A stretch of DNA of 64,000 bases from Streptomyces tagetis (GTDB lineage Bacteria > Actinomycetota > Actinomycetes > Streptomycetales > Streptomycetaceae). Of this stretch, positions 16,625 through 24,685 are shown piece after piece; position 1 is the stretch's first letter; the number at the start of each line of letters is the position of its first letter. The stretch lies in assembly GCF_018069565.1 (NCBI RefSeq), contig NZ_JAGPNL010000001.1:1178001-1242000 (forward strand), given 5' to 3'. A program made the position numbers and the translations under genes. Below the pieces are notes generated by a model. The model did no database searches. It saw only the letters and a program-made list of their open reading frames with translations, and was not told the DNA's origin.

Positions 16625-17782
16625 TCAGGGCAGTGGCCGCTCCCACGCGCCGCTGTCGGCCGAGCGCGCCATCGCGTCCAGGACGGCCGCGCTGCGCACG
16701 GCGTCCGCGAGCGTGGCCCCGTACGGGATGTCCTCGGCGACCGAGCGCAGGAAGCGGTACGCCTCCACCACCTTGAGGTCGTCGTAGCCCATGGCGTTGG
16801 CGGCGCCCGGCTGGAACGCGGCGAACTCGCCGTGCCCCGGGCCGACGTGGACGGTGCTGACGGGCTGGTCCTGGTAGTCGGTGCCGCGGCTGACGCCCAG
16901 TTCGTTCATCCGCCGGAAGTCCCAGAAGACCGCGCCCCGCGTGCCGTGCACCTCGAAGCCGTAGCTGTTCTGCTCGCCGACCGAGACCCGGCACGCCTCC
17001 AGGACCCCGCGGGCGCCGGAGGCGAAGCGCAGCAGGCAGGAGACGTAGTCCTCGTTCTCCACCGGGCCCGACACGCCGCCCGCCGCGCGGGCGTGACCGG
17101 CCGTCGCGGAGGCGGGGCGGGCCCGCTCGGGCACGAAGACGGCGGTGTCGGCGCAGAGGGAGGCGATGTCGCCGAGCAGGAACCAGGCCAGGTCGGCGCC
17201 GTGCGAGGCCAGATCGCCCAGGACTCCGCTGCCGCCGCGCTCGCGCTCGTAACGCCAGGTCAGGGCCCCCTCGGGGTGGGCCGCGTAATCGCTGAAGAAA
17301 CGGAAGCGGGCGTGCGTGACGGTGCCGATGTCACCGGCGGCGATCAGCTCGCGGGCGGCCTCGACGGCGGGCGCGTTGCGGTAGTTGAAGCCGACCGCGC
17401 CCCGCACCCCGGCCGCGGCGACCGCGTCGGCGACCGCGTGGGCGTCGCCGGTGGTCAGGCCGACCGGCTTCTCGATCCACAGGTGCTTGCCGGCCTCGGC
17501 CATCGTGACGCCGATCTCGCGGTGCAGGAAGTTCGGGGCGGTGACGCTGACGGCCGCGATGCGCGGATCGGCGGCCACCTCGCGCCAGTCGCGGGTCGCG
17601 GAGGCGAAGCCGAACCGGTCGGCGGCCTCCTCGGCCCGCCCCGGCACCTCGTCGGCCACCGTCACCAGCTCCGGACGCAGCGGAAGGCCGGGATAGTGGT
17701 GCCGTACGCGCGCGTACGCCTGGGTGTGCACACGGCCCATCCAGCCGAAACCGACGACGGCGACGCCCAGCGCATCCACCAT
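16625..17782 (-). CDS. Gfo/Idh/MocA-family dehydrogenase
   Basis: A 385-residue NAD(P)-dependent sugar or cyclitol dehydrogenase. It has the nucleotide-binding motif VAVVGFGWMGRVHTQAY, the catalytic WIEKPVGL near residue 103, and the active-site segment GGSGVLGDLASHGADLAWFL carrying the conserved Asp and His. The C-terminal GAANAMGYDDLKVVEAYRFL is also typical. It forms a single-gene leftward unit with its own promoter region. The shared operator-like repeat with iolC suggests it is a second dehydrogenase for the same pathway, for example for scyllo- or chiro-inositol. Confidence 0.86.
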   Translation of the reverse strand: MVDALGVAVVGFGWMGRVHTQAYARVRHHYPGLPLRPELVTVADEVPGRAEEAADRFGFASATRDWREVAADPRIAAVSVTAPNFLHREIGVTMAEAGKHLWIEKPVGLTTGDAHAVADAVAAAGVRGAVGFNYRNAPAVEAARELIAAGDIGTVTHARFRFFSDYAAHPEGALTWRYERERGGSGVLGDLASHGADLAWFLLGDIASLCADTAVFVPERARPASATAGHARAAGGVSGPVENEDYVSCLLRFASGARGVLEACRVSVGEQNSYGFEVHGTRGAVFWDFRRMNELGVSRGTDYQDQPVSTVHVGPGHGEFAAFQPGAANAMGYDDLKVVEAYRFLRSVAEDIPYGATLADAVRSAAVLDAMARSADSGAWERPLP

Positions 17783-17843
17783 GAAGAGCCCCTCTGCGGA
17801 CCGGTCCAGTCACTGACCCGCTCACCCTGAGCGGCCCCCACCG

Positions 17844-17867
17844 GTCCTGTCAACCGTTTGACAGGAC
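17844..17867. promoter_or_regulatory. Palindromic operator over the -35 box of the Gfo/Idh gene
   Basis: Perfect 10-nt arms, GTCCTGTCAA and TTGACAGGAC, flank a CCGT centre. The minus-strand TTGACA within it (17853-17848) can act as a -35 box with CAGGGT 18 nt further. The CCTGTCAA-NN-GTTTG core recurs at 8216-8230 over the iolC -35 box, which points to a common repressor. Confidence 0.65.
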
Positions 17868-17924
17868 ATGGGCCGGGTCCACGCCTTCGCCCGGCGTCCC
17901 GGTCCCAGGTCCGCCGATTCGGTG

Positions 17925-17964
17925 AACAATATTGTTGACAATCCTGTCGCGCCGGATCTAGGTT
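17925..17964 (+). promoter_or_regulatory. Promoter and AT-rich operator of the extradiol dioxygenase gene
   Basis: TTGACA (17935-17940) and TAGGTT (17959-17964) are 18 nt apart. The palindrome AACAATATTGTT (17925-17936) and the overlapping ATTGTTGACAAT (17931-17942) cover the -35 box. The second resembles AATGTTAACAAA upstream of the MFS gene promoter (9 of 12 positions), so one repressor may control both genes. Confidence 0.6.
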
Positions 17965-18090
17965 CGACGGCACTCGGCAAGGGAGGACGCACCCGCCGAA
18001 CCAGGACCCTCCGAGGGGGCAGGGCTCCGCGCGGGCTGCCCCCGGTCCGCCGAGACGGCACCGACACCGCCCACCATCCAGGAGACCGTC

Positions 18091-19041
18091 ATGACTCCGC
18101 CGCTCGGTGACATCGCCCACCTCGGACACACCCAGCTCTTCACTCCCGACCTGGACGCCAGCGTCGCCTTCTTCACCGACTACCTCGGCCTGACCGTCAA
18201 CGGGCAGGGCGGCGACACCGTCTACCTGCGCACCTACGACGACTACGAGCACCACAGCCTGGTCCTCACCGCCCGCGAGCGGCCCGGCCTCGGCCGGCTC
18301 GCGCTGCGCGCCTCCGGCGAGGAGGCCCTCCGGCGCCGCGTGGCCGCCCTGGAGGCGGCGGGCCGGCCCGGACGGTGGGTCGAGGACGAGCCCGGCATCG
18401 GCAGGCTCTACCTCACCGCCGACCCCGACGGGCACGAGCACGCCCTGTACTGGGAGAGCGAGCACTACGAGGCGCCCGAGGAGCTGAGGCCGGCGCTGAA
18501 GAACCAGCCGCAGGCCAGGCCCAACCGCGGGGTCGGCGTGCGCCGGCTGGACCACGTCAACTTCCTCGCCGCCGACGTGCTCGCCAACGCCGAGTTCCAG
18601 CAGGAGCTGCTCGGCGCCCGGCCGACCGAGCAGATCCGGCTCGACAGCGGCAGGATCGCGGCGCGCTGGCTCACCTTCACCGCCAAGTCCTACGACGTCG
18701 TCTACACCGAGGACCGGACCGGCTCGAAGGGCCGCCTCCACCACGTCGCCTTCGCCACCGACACCCGCGAGGACATCCTGCGCGCGGCCGATCTCGCCAT
18801 CGACACCGGCGTGTTCATCGAGACCGGGCCGCACAAGCACGCCATCCAGCAGACGTTCTTCCTCTATGTCTACGAACCGGGCGGCAACCGCGTCGAGTTG
18901 TGCAACCCGCTCACCCGCCTGGTGCTGGCGCCCGACTGGCCGCTGATCACCTGGACCGAGGCCGAGCGGTCCAAGGGCCAGGCGTGGGGGCTGAAGACCA
19001 TCGAGTCCTTCCACACCCACGGCACCCCGCCGGTCGCCTGA
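18091..19041 (+). CDS. Type-I extradiol (catechol 2,3-) dioxygenase, VOC superfamily
   Basis: A 316-residue two-domain extradiol dioxygenase. The C-terminal, catalytic VOC domain carries the iron ligands His155 (RRLDHVNF), His218 (GRLHHVAF) and Glu269 (GGNRVELCNP). The N-terminal domain is the usual non-catalytic repeat. Length and motifs match catechol 2,3-dioxygenases that cleave a catechol next to its hydroxyls to a muconic semialdehyde. The ATG follows AGGAG. A terminator separates it from the downstream aromatic-acid transporter gene, which has its own promoter but a similar operator. Confidence 0.9.
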   Translation: MTPPLGDIAHLGHTQLFTPDLDASVAFFTDYLGLTVNGQGGDTVYLRTYDDYEHHSLVLTARERPGLGRLALRASGEEALRRRVAALEAAGRPGRWVEDEPGIGRLYLTADPDGHEHALYWESEHYEAPEELRPALKNQPQARPNRGVGVRRLDHVNFLAADVLANAEFQQELLGARPTEQIRLDSGRIAARWLTFTAKSYDVVYTEDRTGSKGRLHHVAFATDTREDILRAADLAIDTGVFIETGPHKHAIQQTFFLYVYEPGGNRVELCNPLTRLVLAPDWPLITWTEAERSKGQAWGLKTIESFHTHGTPPVA

Positions 19042-19062
19042 CACCGGCCGCACCGCCGCCCA

Positions 19063-19099
19063 GGGGCGGGCCGCACCGCTTCCGTGCGCGGCCCGCCCC
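19063..19099 (+). terminator. Hairpin terminator after the extradiol dioxygenase gene
   Basis: GGGGCGGGCCGC (19063-19074) pairs perfectly with GCGGCCCGCCCC (19088-19099) around a 13-nt loop, 22 nt after the stop codon. It separates the dioxygenase transcript from the transporter transcript. Confidence 0.75.
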
Positions 19100-19144
19100 T
19101 TCGCCGTGTCCGGGCCTCACCGGGCCCGGCAGATTGTTGCTGAG

Positions 19145-19189
19145 AATGTTAACAAAACCGTTGACATGAGGAGGCGGGCTCCTTAGCGT
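19145..19189 (+). promoter_or_regulatory. Promoter and operator of the aromatic-acid transporter gene
   Basis: TTGACA (19161-19166) and TAGCGT (19184-19189) are 17 nt apart. The AT-rich element AATGTTAACAAA (19145-19156) contains the palindrome TGTTAACA and lies just upstream of the -35 box. It is similar to the element over the promoter at 17931-17942. Confidence 0.6.
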
Positions 19190-19288
19190 CTGGCGCACGC
19201 CGGGCCGGGCCGCAGCGGACCGCGCGCAGGCCCGGTCCTCCCCGGCCCCCTCCAGGCACCGCCCACCCTGGACGAGAGGAAAACCGCG

Positions 19289-20611
19289 ATGTCCTCCTCC
19301 CCCGCGCTGTCCGCCCGTGGCGGCGGACCGGCCCTGCTGGTCATCGGCCTGTGCTGGCTGGCCGTGCTCTTCGACGGCCTGGACATGTTCATCTACGGCT
19401 CGGTGCTGCCCCACATGCTCGCGGAGAAGGCCCTCGGCATCACCCCGGGCCAGGCCGGCGACCTCGGCGGCTACGCCACCTTCGGCATGCTGGTGGGCGC
19501 GCTCGCCGCGGGGACGGTCGCCGACCGGATCGGCCGCAAGAAGCTCATGGTCGGCTGCGTCGCGCTCTTCTCGCTGGCCTCCGGCGTCTGCGCGCTCTCG
19601 CCCACCGTGGCCGTCTTCGGGATCGGCCGCACGCTCGCCGGCATCGGCCTCGGCGGTCTGCTGCCCACGGCGATCAGCATGGTCACCGACTACGCCCCCC
19701 GCGGCCGGGCCGCGCTCACCATCGGCCTGCTGATGACCGCCCACCACGCCGGCGGCATCCTCTCCGCCTACGTGGCCCTCTGGATCGTCGAACCGCTCGG
19801 CTGGCGTGCCGCCTTCTGGGTCTGCGTGGCCCCGCTCCTCTTCGTCCCCGTGCTCGCCCGGTTCCTGCCCGAGTCGCTGAGCTTCCTGGTCGCCCGGGGC
19901 CGCGCCGAACAGGCCCGCCACCTGGCCGCCCGCTACGAGGTCGACCTGCCCGCCGCCGGCCGGCCGGTCACCGGGTCCCGGTGGACCCACCTCGCCCGGC
20001 TCTTCCGCGAGGGCGAGTGGAAGCAGACCCTGCTCTACTGGCCGGCCTCCTTCGGCGGCCTGCTGCTCGTCTACGGCGTGGCCACCTGGCTGCCGACCCT
20101 GATGCGCGGCGAGGGGTACGAGCTGGGCTCCGCCCTCACCTTCGTCGTCCTGTTCAACCTCGGCGGCATCGTCGGCATGCTGATCGCCGGACGCGCCTCC
20201 GACCGCTTCGGGGCGCCGCGCGTCTCCGCGATCTGGTTCGCGCTGACCGCGGCGGGGGTCTTCCTGCTCAGCGTCCACATGCCGACGGCACTGACCTTCG
20301 CGGTGGTCTTCCTCACCGGCGTCTTCCTCAACAGCGCCCAGACCATGATCTACGCGACCGTGGCGATCGGCTCCTCCCCGGCCGACCGGGCCACGGCTGT
20401 CGGCTGGACCTCGGGCATGGGCCGCTTCGGCGCGGTCTTCGGCCCCTGGCTCGGCGGACAGTTGCTCGCCGCGGACAAGGGGGAGTGGGGCTTCACGGCG
20501 TTCGCCCTCGCCGGGGTGTCGTCCACGGTCTTCATCGGCGCCGCCGCCCTGCGCACGGCCCGCCGCACCACCCCGGCGCCCACGGACCGGCCCCTGACCC
20601 CGGCCCCCTGA
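19289..20611 (+). CDS. MFS transporter, aromatic acid:H+ symporter (AAHS) family
   Basis: A 440-residue twelve-helix transporter. The first helix carries FDGLDMFIYGSVLP, the acidic DG(x)D motif diagnostic of AAHS carriers such as PcaK and BenK. The cytosolic loop 2-3 has GTVADRIGRKKLM, the MFS motif A, and helix 4-5 has GRTLAGIGLGGLLPTAISM. The family imports benzoate-like or hydroxybenzoate-like acids with protons. Together with the extradiol dioxygenase just upstream it suggests uptake of an aromatic acid. The ribosome-binding site is GAGAGG. Confidence 0.88.
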   Translation: MSSSPALSARGGGPALLVIGLCWLAVLFDGLDMFIYGSVLPHMLAEKALGITPGQAGDLGGYATFGMLVGALAAGTVADRIGRKKLMVGCVALFSLASGVCALSPTVAVFGIGRTLAGIGLGGLLPTAISMVTDYAPRGRAALTIGLLMTAHHAGGILSAYVALWIVEPLGWRAAFWVCVAPLLFVPVLARFLPESLSFLVARGRAEQARHLAARYEVDLPAAGRPVTGSRWTHLARLFREGEWKQTLLYWPASFGGLLLVYGVATWLPTLMRGEGYELGSALTFVVLFNLGGIVGMLIAGRASDRFGAPRVSAIWFALTAAGVFLLSVHMPTALTFAVVFLTGVFLNSAQTMIYATVAIGSSPADRATAVGWTSGMGRFGAVFGPWLGGQLLAADKGEWGFTAFALAGVSSTVFIGAAALRTARRTTPAPTDRPLTPAP

Positions 20612-20616
20612 CCGCG

Positions 20617-20634
20617 GCCCCCGACGCCGGGGGC
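20617..20634. terminator. Hairpin terminator between convergent MFS and cupin genes
   Basis: GCCCCCG (20617-20623) pairs with CGGGGGC (20628-20634) around a 4-nt loop, immediately after the MFS stop codon. The rest of the gap to the cupin gene (20635-20774) is GC-rich without another clear feature. Confidence 0.6.
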
Positions 20635-20774
20635 GGGCCTCGCGGGCGGGGTCCGGCCACCGGGCCCCGCGGGGAGCGGCGTGACACCCCCGCGGAACAT
20701 CACGACCCCCGGCGGACACGGCACCCCCGCCTCCCGGCCGCGAGGCCGTCTCGCGGCGCGATCGCCGGCCCGGC

Positions 20775-21185
20775 TCAGTCCCGGCCCATCCGGTCCTCCT
20801 CGGAGAGGTGCTCCACCGTCCTGCCGGTCTCCGTGAACGTGCGGGTCACATGGCCGGAGGAGTACACCCACAGGATGCGCAGCGGGACCGTGCCCACATT
20901 GCGGAACAGGTGCGGGATCGGCGAGGGGATGTACGTGGTGTCGAACCGCTCCAGCCGCGTCACCTCCCCGTCCACCCACACCTCCGCCTCGCCCTCCAGC
21001 ACCGTCACGTGCTCGTCGCAGTTGTGCGAGTGCAACGGCGCCCCCGAGCCGACCGGGTAGACGCTCATGCCGCTCGTGATGCGGTTCTCCCCGCCCGCCG
21101 ACGACGTCGTGATCAGGGGCGTGGTCGCCACCGACCCGCCCCGGTCCAGCAGGGGCACGGACGCGACCTTGACGATGGTGGTCAT
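20775..21185 (-). CDS. Single-domain cupin protein
   Basis: A 136-residue small beta-barrel protein. The first cupin motif, [20 protein letters not shown], provides two His and a Glu as metal ligands; the second, [12 protein letters not shown], provides the third His. Such stand-alone cupins are often small dioxygenases, isomerases or decarboxylase helpers in aromatic catabolism. It is divergent from the CMD-ABC transporter operon, and a LysR-type site lies between them, so it is probably co-regulated with the island. No specific reaction can be assigned. Confidence 0.82.
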   Translation of the reverse strand: MTTIVKVASVPLLDRGGSVATTPLITTSSAGGENRITSGMSVYPVGSGAPLHSHNCDEHVTVLEGEAEVWVDGEVTRLERFDTTYIPSPIPHLFRNVGTVPLRILWVYSSGHVTRTFTETGRTVEHLSEEDRMGRD

Positions 21186-21281
21186 CCAGGGTTCCTCTCT
21201 CCTCGGACAGCGCCGGCCGATCTCCGTCGGACAACGCCGACCGACGTTAGGCCGCGCCCCGGCGAAACGGTGCCCTCCGGC

Positions 21282-21300
21282 ATGCAGGTTTACGTTGCGC
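21282..21300. promoter_or_regulatory. Weak match to the LysR-type site (GCA-N9-TGC)
   Basis: ATGCAG, seven bases, then TTGCGC. The right half is identical to the two exact sites at 26746 and 36150, and the left half keeps the central GCA. Its centre lies about 64 nt before a plausible start downstream of the -10-like TACCGT (21343-21348), the usual LysR activation distance for the CMD-ABC operon. It could also serve the divergent cupin gene. Confidence 0.5.
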
Positions 21301-21407
21301 TACGAGAGGGGTGAGCATCATCCGCCCGGCTGTACCGTCACCTGTCACCGCAGGGTGTTCGACCCGTGGCAGACCCGCGCCGGAATGAAAAGGCAGGTAT
21401 CGGCCAG

Positions 21408-22001
21408 ATGAGGCTCCCCGTTCTCACCGAAGAGGAAATGGACCCGCGCCAGCAGGAGCTGGCCGCGAGGATCGCCGGCCGCCGCGGCGCGGTCCGCGGC
21501 CCGTTCCGGGTATGGCTGCACAGCGCGGAGATGTGCGAACGCGCCGAGTCGCTCGGCGCGTTCGCCCGCTTCGACTGCTCGCTCCCCCCGCACCTGCGCG
21601 AACTGACCCTGCTGATGGCGGCCCGCAACTGGGACGCCCAGTACTCGTGGAACGCGCACGTCCACCAGGCCGTCGAGGCCGGGATACCCGAGGCGGCCGT
21701 CAAGGCGATCGCCGAGAAGCGCGAGGCGGTCTTCGACAACGACGCCGACCAGGTGTTCTACCAGTTCTGCCGGGAGGTCCTGGAAGACCACTTCGTCGGC
21801 GACGAGACCTTCGCCGCCGCCCTCGCGCACTTCGGCGCCAAGTCCCTCGTCGACACCATCGGCGCGCTCGGCAACTTCACCATGCTCGGCATGTGCCTGA
21901 ACACCTTCCAGGTGGACCTCCAGCCCGACCGGGAGCCCCCCTTCCCGGACGTCCGCGGATACGGCCGGACCGCCCCCGACACCGACCGGTCGCGGCCGTG
22001 A
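21408..22001 (+). CDS. Carboxymuconolactone decarboxylase-like (CMD/AhpD fold) protein
   Basis: A 197-residue all-helical CMD-family protein beginning MRLPVLTEEEMDPRQQEL, the usual start of this family; an in-frame GTG 14 codons upstream (21366) is the alternative start. The core reads LTLLMAARNWDAQYSWNAHV followed by HQAVEAGI. The CxxC pair of AhpD-type peroxidases is absent (Ser and Asn instead), which favours a decarboxylase/hydrolase or non-redox role. It is the first gene of an operon with a CUT2-type ABC importer, an unusual pairing. The GTGA overlap at its stop offers a second possible start for the ATPase gene. Confidence 0.82.
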   Translation: MRLPVLTEEEMDPRQQELAARIAGRRGAVRGPFRVWLHSAEMCERAESLGAFARFDCSLPPHLRELTLLMAARNWDAQYSWNAHVHQAVEAGIPEAAVKAIAEKREAVFDNDADQVFYQFCREVLEDHFVGDETFAAALAHFGAKSLVDTIGALGNFTMLGMCLNTFQVDLQPDREPPFPDVRGYGRTAPDTDRSRP

Positions 22002-22042
22002 CCTCCTCTCCGACCGTCCCGGACACCGAGAAAGGCACGGCG

Positions 22043-23566
22043 GTGAGTCCCAGGAGAACGGCCCCGGCCCACCCGGCGCCCCAGGCCCTCGTCCGCGTCC
22101 GCGGCGTGACCAAGAGCTTCGGCGGAGCCGCCGCCCTCAAAGGCGTCGACCTCGACCTCTACCCCGGCGAGATCCACGCCCTGATGGGCATGAACGGCGC
22201 CGGCAAGTCCACCTTCGTCCACGTCCTCAGCGGCGTCCACCAGCCCGACTCCGGCACCCTCACCCTGGGCGGGCACGAGCACACCGGGCTGACCGTGCGC
22301 AGGGCCCGCCGGCTCGGCATCTCCTCGGTGCCCCAGCGCCGCGAACTGGCCCCCGGTCTCACCGTCGCCGAGAACGTCCTGCTGGGCGACCTGCCCACCC
22401 GGTACGGCACCGTCCACTGGAAGGCCGTCCGGGAACAGGCGGGCCGGGCCCTGTCCGGGCTCGGCATCGACATCGACCCCGACAGGATCGCCGGCACCCT
22501 CACCGTCGCCGAGCAGACCATGGTGGAGGTCGCCCGCGAGGTCCGCCGAGGCGGCCGGGTCCTGATCCTCGACGAGCCGACGGCCTGCCTCAGCGCCCGG
22601 GACGCCGACCGGGTCCGCGACCTGGTACGCACCCTGCGCGACGAGGGCGTAGCCGTCGTCTACATCTCGCACTACATCGACGAGGTCATGTCCCTCGCCG
22701 ACCGGATCACCGTCCTGCGCGACGGCGCCCTGGTACGCAGCGCGCCCGCCGCCGAACTGGACGCCGCCGCCCTCGTGCGCGGCATGGTCGGCCGGGACGT
22801 CGTCTCCCGGCGCCCCGCCCGGCCCGCCCCCCGGAGCGAGAGCGGGCTCGCCGTCCGCTCGCTGAGCCAGGGACGCGCCCTGCGCGACTTCAGCGTCGAC
22901 GTCCGCAAAGGCGAGATCGTCGCCGTCCTCGGACCGGCCGGCGACGGCCAGTCCCGCCTCTTCGACCTGCTCTCCGGACGGCAGCGCCCCGACTCCGGCG
23001 AGATCCGCGTCGACGGCCGCCCGGTGCCCCCGGGCCGGATCGACGCCTCCCTCGCCGGCGGGCTGCGCTGCGTCACCGGCGACCGCCGCACGCTCGGCCT
23101 CGTCCAGGGCCTGACCGTGGACGAGAACCTGATGCTGGCCGGCGACCGCTTCGCCCGCCGCCGGCTGCACCGCGTCCGGCACCTCGCCCGCCGCGCCGCC
23201 CCCGTACGCGACACCTACGGCGTCGTCGCGCTCACCGGCAACCCGCCGGTCGGCACGCTCTCCGGCGGCAACCAGCAGAAGGTCCTGCTCGGCAAATGGC
23301 TGGAGACGGCACCCGTCGCCTGCTTCCTGGAGGACCCCACCAACGGCGTGGACGTGGCCGCCATGGCCGACATCCACACCCTCGTCGACGACCTCGCCGC
23401 GCGCGGTGTGGCCGTCCTGCTGGCCTCCTCCTCCCCCGAGGAGGTCATGCGCCTGGCCGACCGGGTCGTCGTCGTGAGCGCCGGCCGCACGGTCGCCGAG
23501 CACGACATCGACGCCATCACCCGCGACCAGCTCGTCACGACCGCCCTCGGAGGTCAACCGCAGTGA
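22043..23566 (+). CDS. CUT2-type ABC transporter ATPase with two nucleotide-binding domains
   Basis: A 507-residue duplicated ATPase of the RbsA/XylG type. Domain 1 has the Walker A GMNGAGKST, Walker [13 protein letters not shown] and a degenerate signature (TLTVAEQTM). Domain 2 has a degenerate Walker A (GPAGDGQSR) and the intact signature LSGGNQQK, the normal asymmetry of this family. The GTG start is chosen for its AAAGG site 7 nt upstream. A GTG at 21998, overlapping the CMD stop, would add 15 residues. The permease gene overlaps its stop by 4 nt. Confidence 0.9.
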   Translation: MSPRRTAPAHPAPQALVRVRGVTKSFGGAAALKGVDLDLYPGEIHALMGMNGAGKSTFVHVLSGVHQPDSGTLTLGGHEHTGLTVRRARRLGISSVPQRRELAPGLTVAENVLLGDLPTRYGTVHWKAVREQAGRALSGLGIDIDPDRIAGTLTVAEQTMVEVAREVRRGGRVLILDEPTACLSARDADRVRDLVRTLRDEGVAVVYISHYIDEVMSLADRITVLRDGALVRSAPAAELDAAALVRGMVGRDVVSRRPARPAPRSESGLAVRSLSQGRALRDFSVDVRKGEIVAVLGPAGDGQSRLFDLLSGRQRPDSGEIRVDGRPVPPGRIDASLAGGLRCVTGDRRTLGLVQGLTVDENLMLAGDRFARRRLHRVRHLARRAAPVRDTYGVVALTGNPPVGTLSGGNQQKVLLGKWLETAPVACFLEDPTNGVDVAAMADIHTLVDDLAARGVAVLLASSSPEEVMRLADRVVVVSAGRTVAEHDIDAITRDQLVTTALGGQPQ

Positions 23567-24582
23567 GCCTCAAGACACCCTCCGCCGCCCCGGACGTCGC
23601 GGCCGGCCCACCCGGCGACGCCGGGCGCCCCCGGAGCACGTACCGCCGGCTGCCGCACATCCCGCACGGCGGACTCCTCCTCGTCCTGGTCCTGGTCGCC
23701 GTCTTCACCGCCGTCCAGGCGGACGCCTTCACCTCCTCGCAGAACCTGCTCAACGTCCTCCGCCAGGTCAGCGTCACCGCCGTGATCGCGGCCGGACTGA
23801 CCCTGCTGATGACCGCCGGCGGCATGGACTTCTCCATGGGCAGCAACGCGGCCGTCACCCTCTGCGTCGCCGCGCAACTGCTGGCCCGCGGCTGGTCCAC
23901 CCCCGCCGTCGTGGTCGTCAGCCTCGTACTGGCCACGCTGATCGGACTGGTCAACGGCCTGGTGGTGACCTACACCCGGGTCGCCCCCTTCGTCGCCACC
24001 CTCGCCTCGGCGATGCTGCTCGACGGCGTGGCCCTCCTCGTCCTGGACGGCATGAGCGTCACCATCGGCGACAAGATGTCCGCGCTCGGCAACGACGAGG
24101 TGGCCGGGGTGCCCTACCTGACGATCGTCGCCCTCCTGGTCCTCGCGCTGACCGGCGTGACCATGCGGTTCACCACCTTCGGCCGGGACGCCTTCGCCAT
24201 GGGCGGCAACGAGCACGTGGCCCGGCTCAGCGGTATCGACGTCAACGGCCGCAAGCTCGCCCTGTACGCCCTCGCCGGGGTGCTGGCCGGCCTCGCCGGG
24301 CTGATGCTGCTCTCCCGGCTCGGCGCCGCCGCGCCCAACACCGCGGGGCTTCAGACCCAGCTCACCGCCGTCGCCGCCGTGGTCATCGGCGGTACGTCAC
24401 TGGCCGGCGGACACGGCACGGTCACCGGCACCGTCATCGGCGTGGTCCTCCTCGGAGTGGTGGGCAACGCCCTCAACCTGCTCCAGGTCAACAGCAACTA
24501 CCAACTCGTCGTCACCGGCGGCGTCCTGCTGGTCGCCGCGATCGTCAACGAGTTCCAGCGCAAATCCTCCCCAGGCCATTAG
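23563..24582 (+). CDS. CUT2-type ABC transporter permease
   Basis: A 339-residue integral membrane protein. It starts at a GTG that overlaps the ATPase stop (GTGA) and is preceded by GGAGG. Family-typical pieces are GLTLLMTAGGMDFSMGSNAA, GRDAFAMGGNEHVARLSGID and AAVVIGGTSLAGGHGTVTGT. About nine to ten helices follow a 35-residue cytosolic leader. With the ATPase and binding lipoprotein it forms a complete ribose-type importer inside the ring-compound catabolic island. Confidence 0.9.
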   Translation: MSLKTPSAAPDVAAGPPGDAGRPRSTYRRLPHIPHGGLLLVLVLVAVFTAVQADAFTSSQNLLNVLRQVSVTAVIAAGLTLLMTAGGMDFSMGSNAAVTLCVAAQLLARGWSTPAVVVVSLVLATLIGLVNGLVVTYTRVAPFVATLASAMLLDGVALLVLDGMSVTIGDKMSALGNDEVAGVPYLTIVALLVLALTGVTMRFTTFGRDAFAMGGNEHVARLSGIDVNGRKLALYALAGVLAGLAGLMLLSRLGAAAPNTAGLQTQLTAVAAVVIGGTSLAGGHGTVTGTVIGVVLLGVVGNALNLLQVNSNYQLVVTGGVLLVAAIVNEFQRKSSPGH

Positions 24583-24685
24583 GGGCCCGCGCCAGCGACG
24601 CCCCCGCCCTCGCGCATCCCCCTGCTCCACGCGCGCCCCCACACGCAAGCACCTTCTCTTCGACGACGCAGGAAAGGCCCCACCC

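Larger units (their letters stand above)
17783..18090. other. 308-bp divergent intergenic region
   Basis: No gene is seen. The left half holds the control element of the Gfo/Idh gene (17844-17867), the right half the promoter of the extradiol dioxygenase gene (17925-17964), followed by an untranslated leader of about 120 nt without a recognisable riboswitch. It marks the boundary between the cyclitol region and the aromatic-type catabolic island. Confidence 0.7.
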
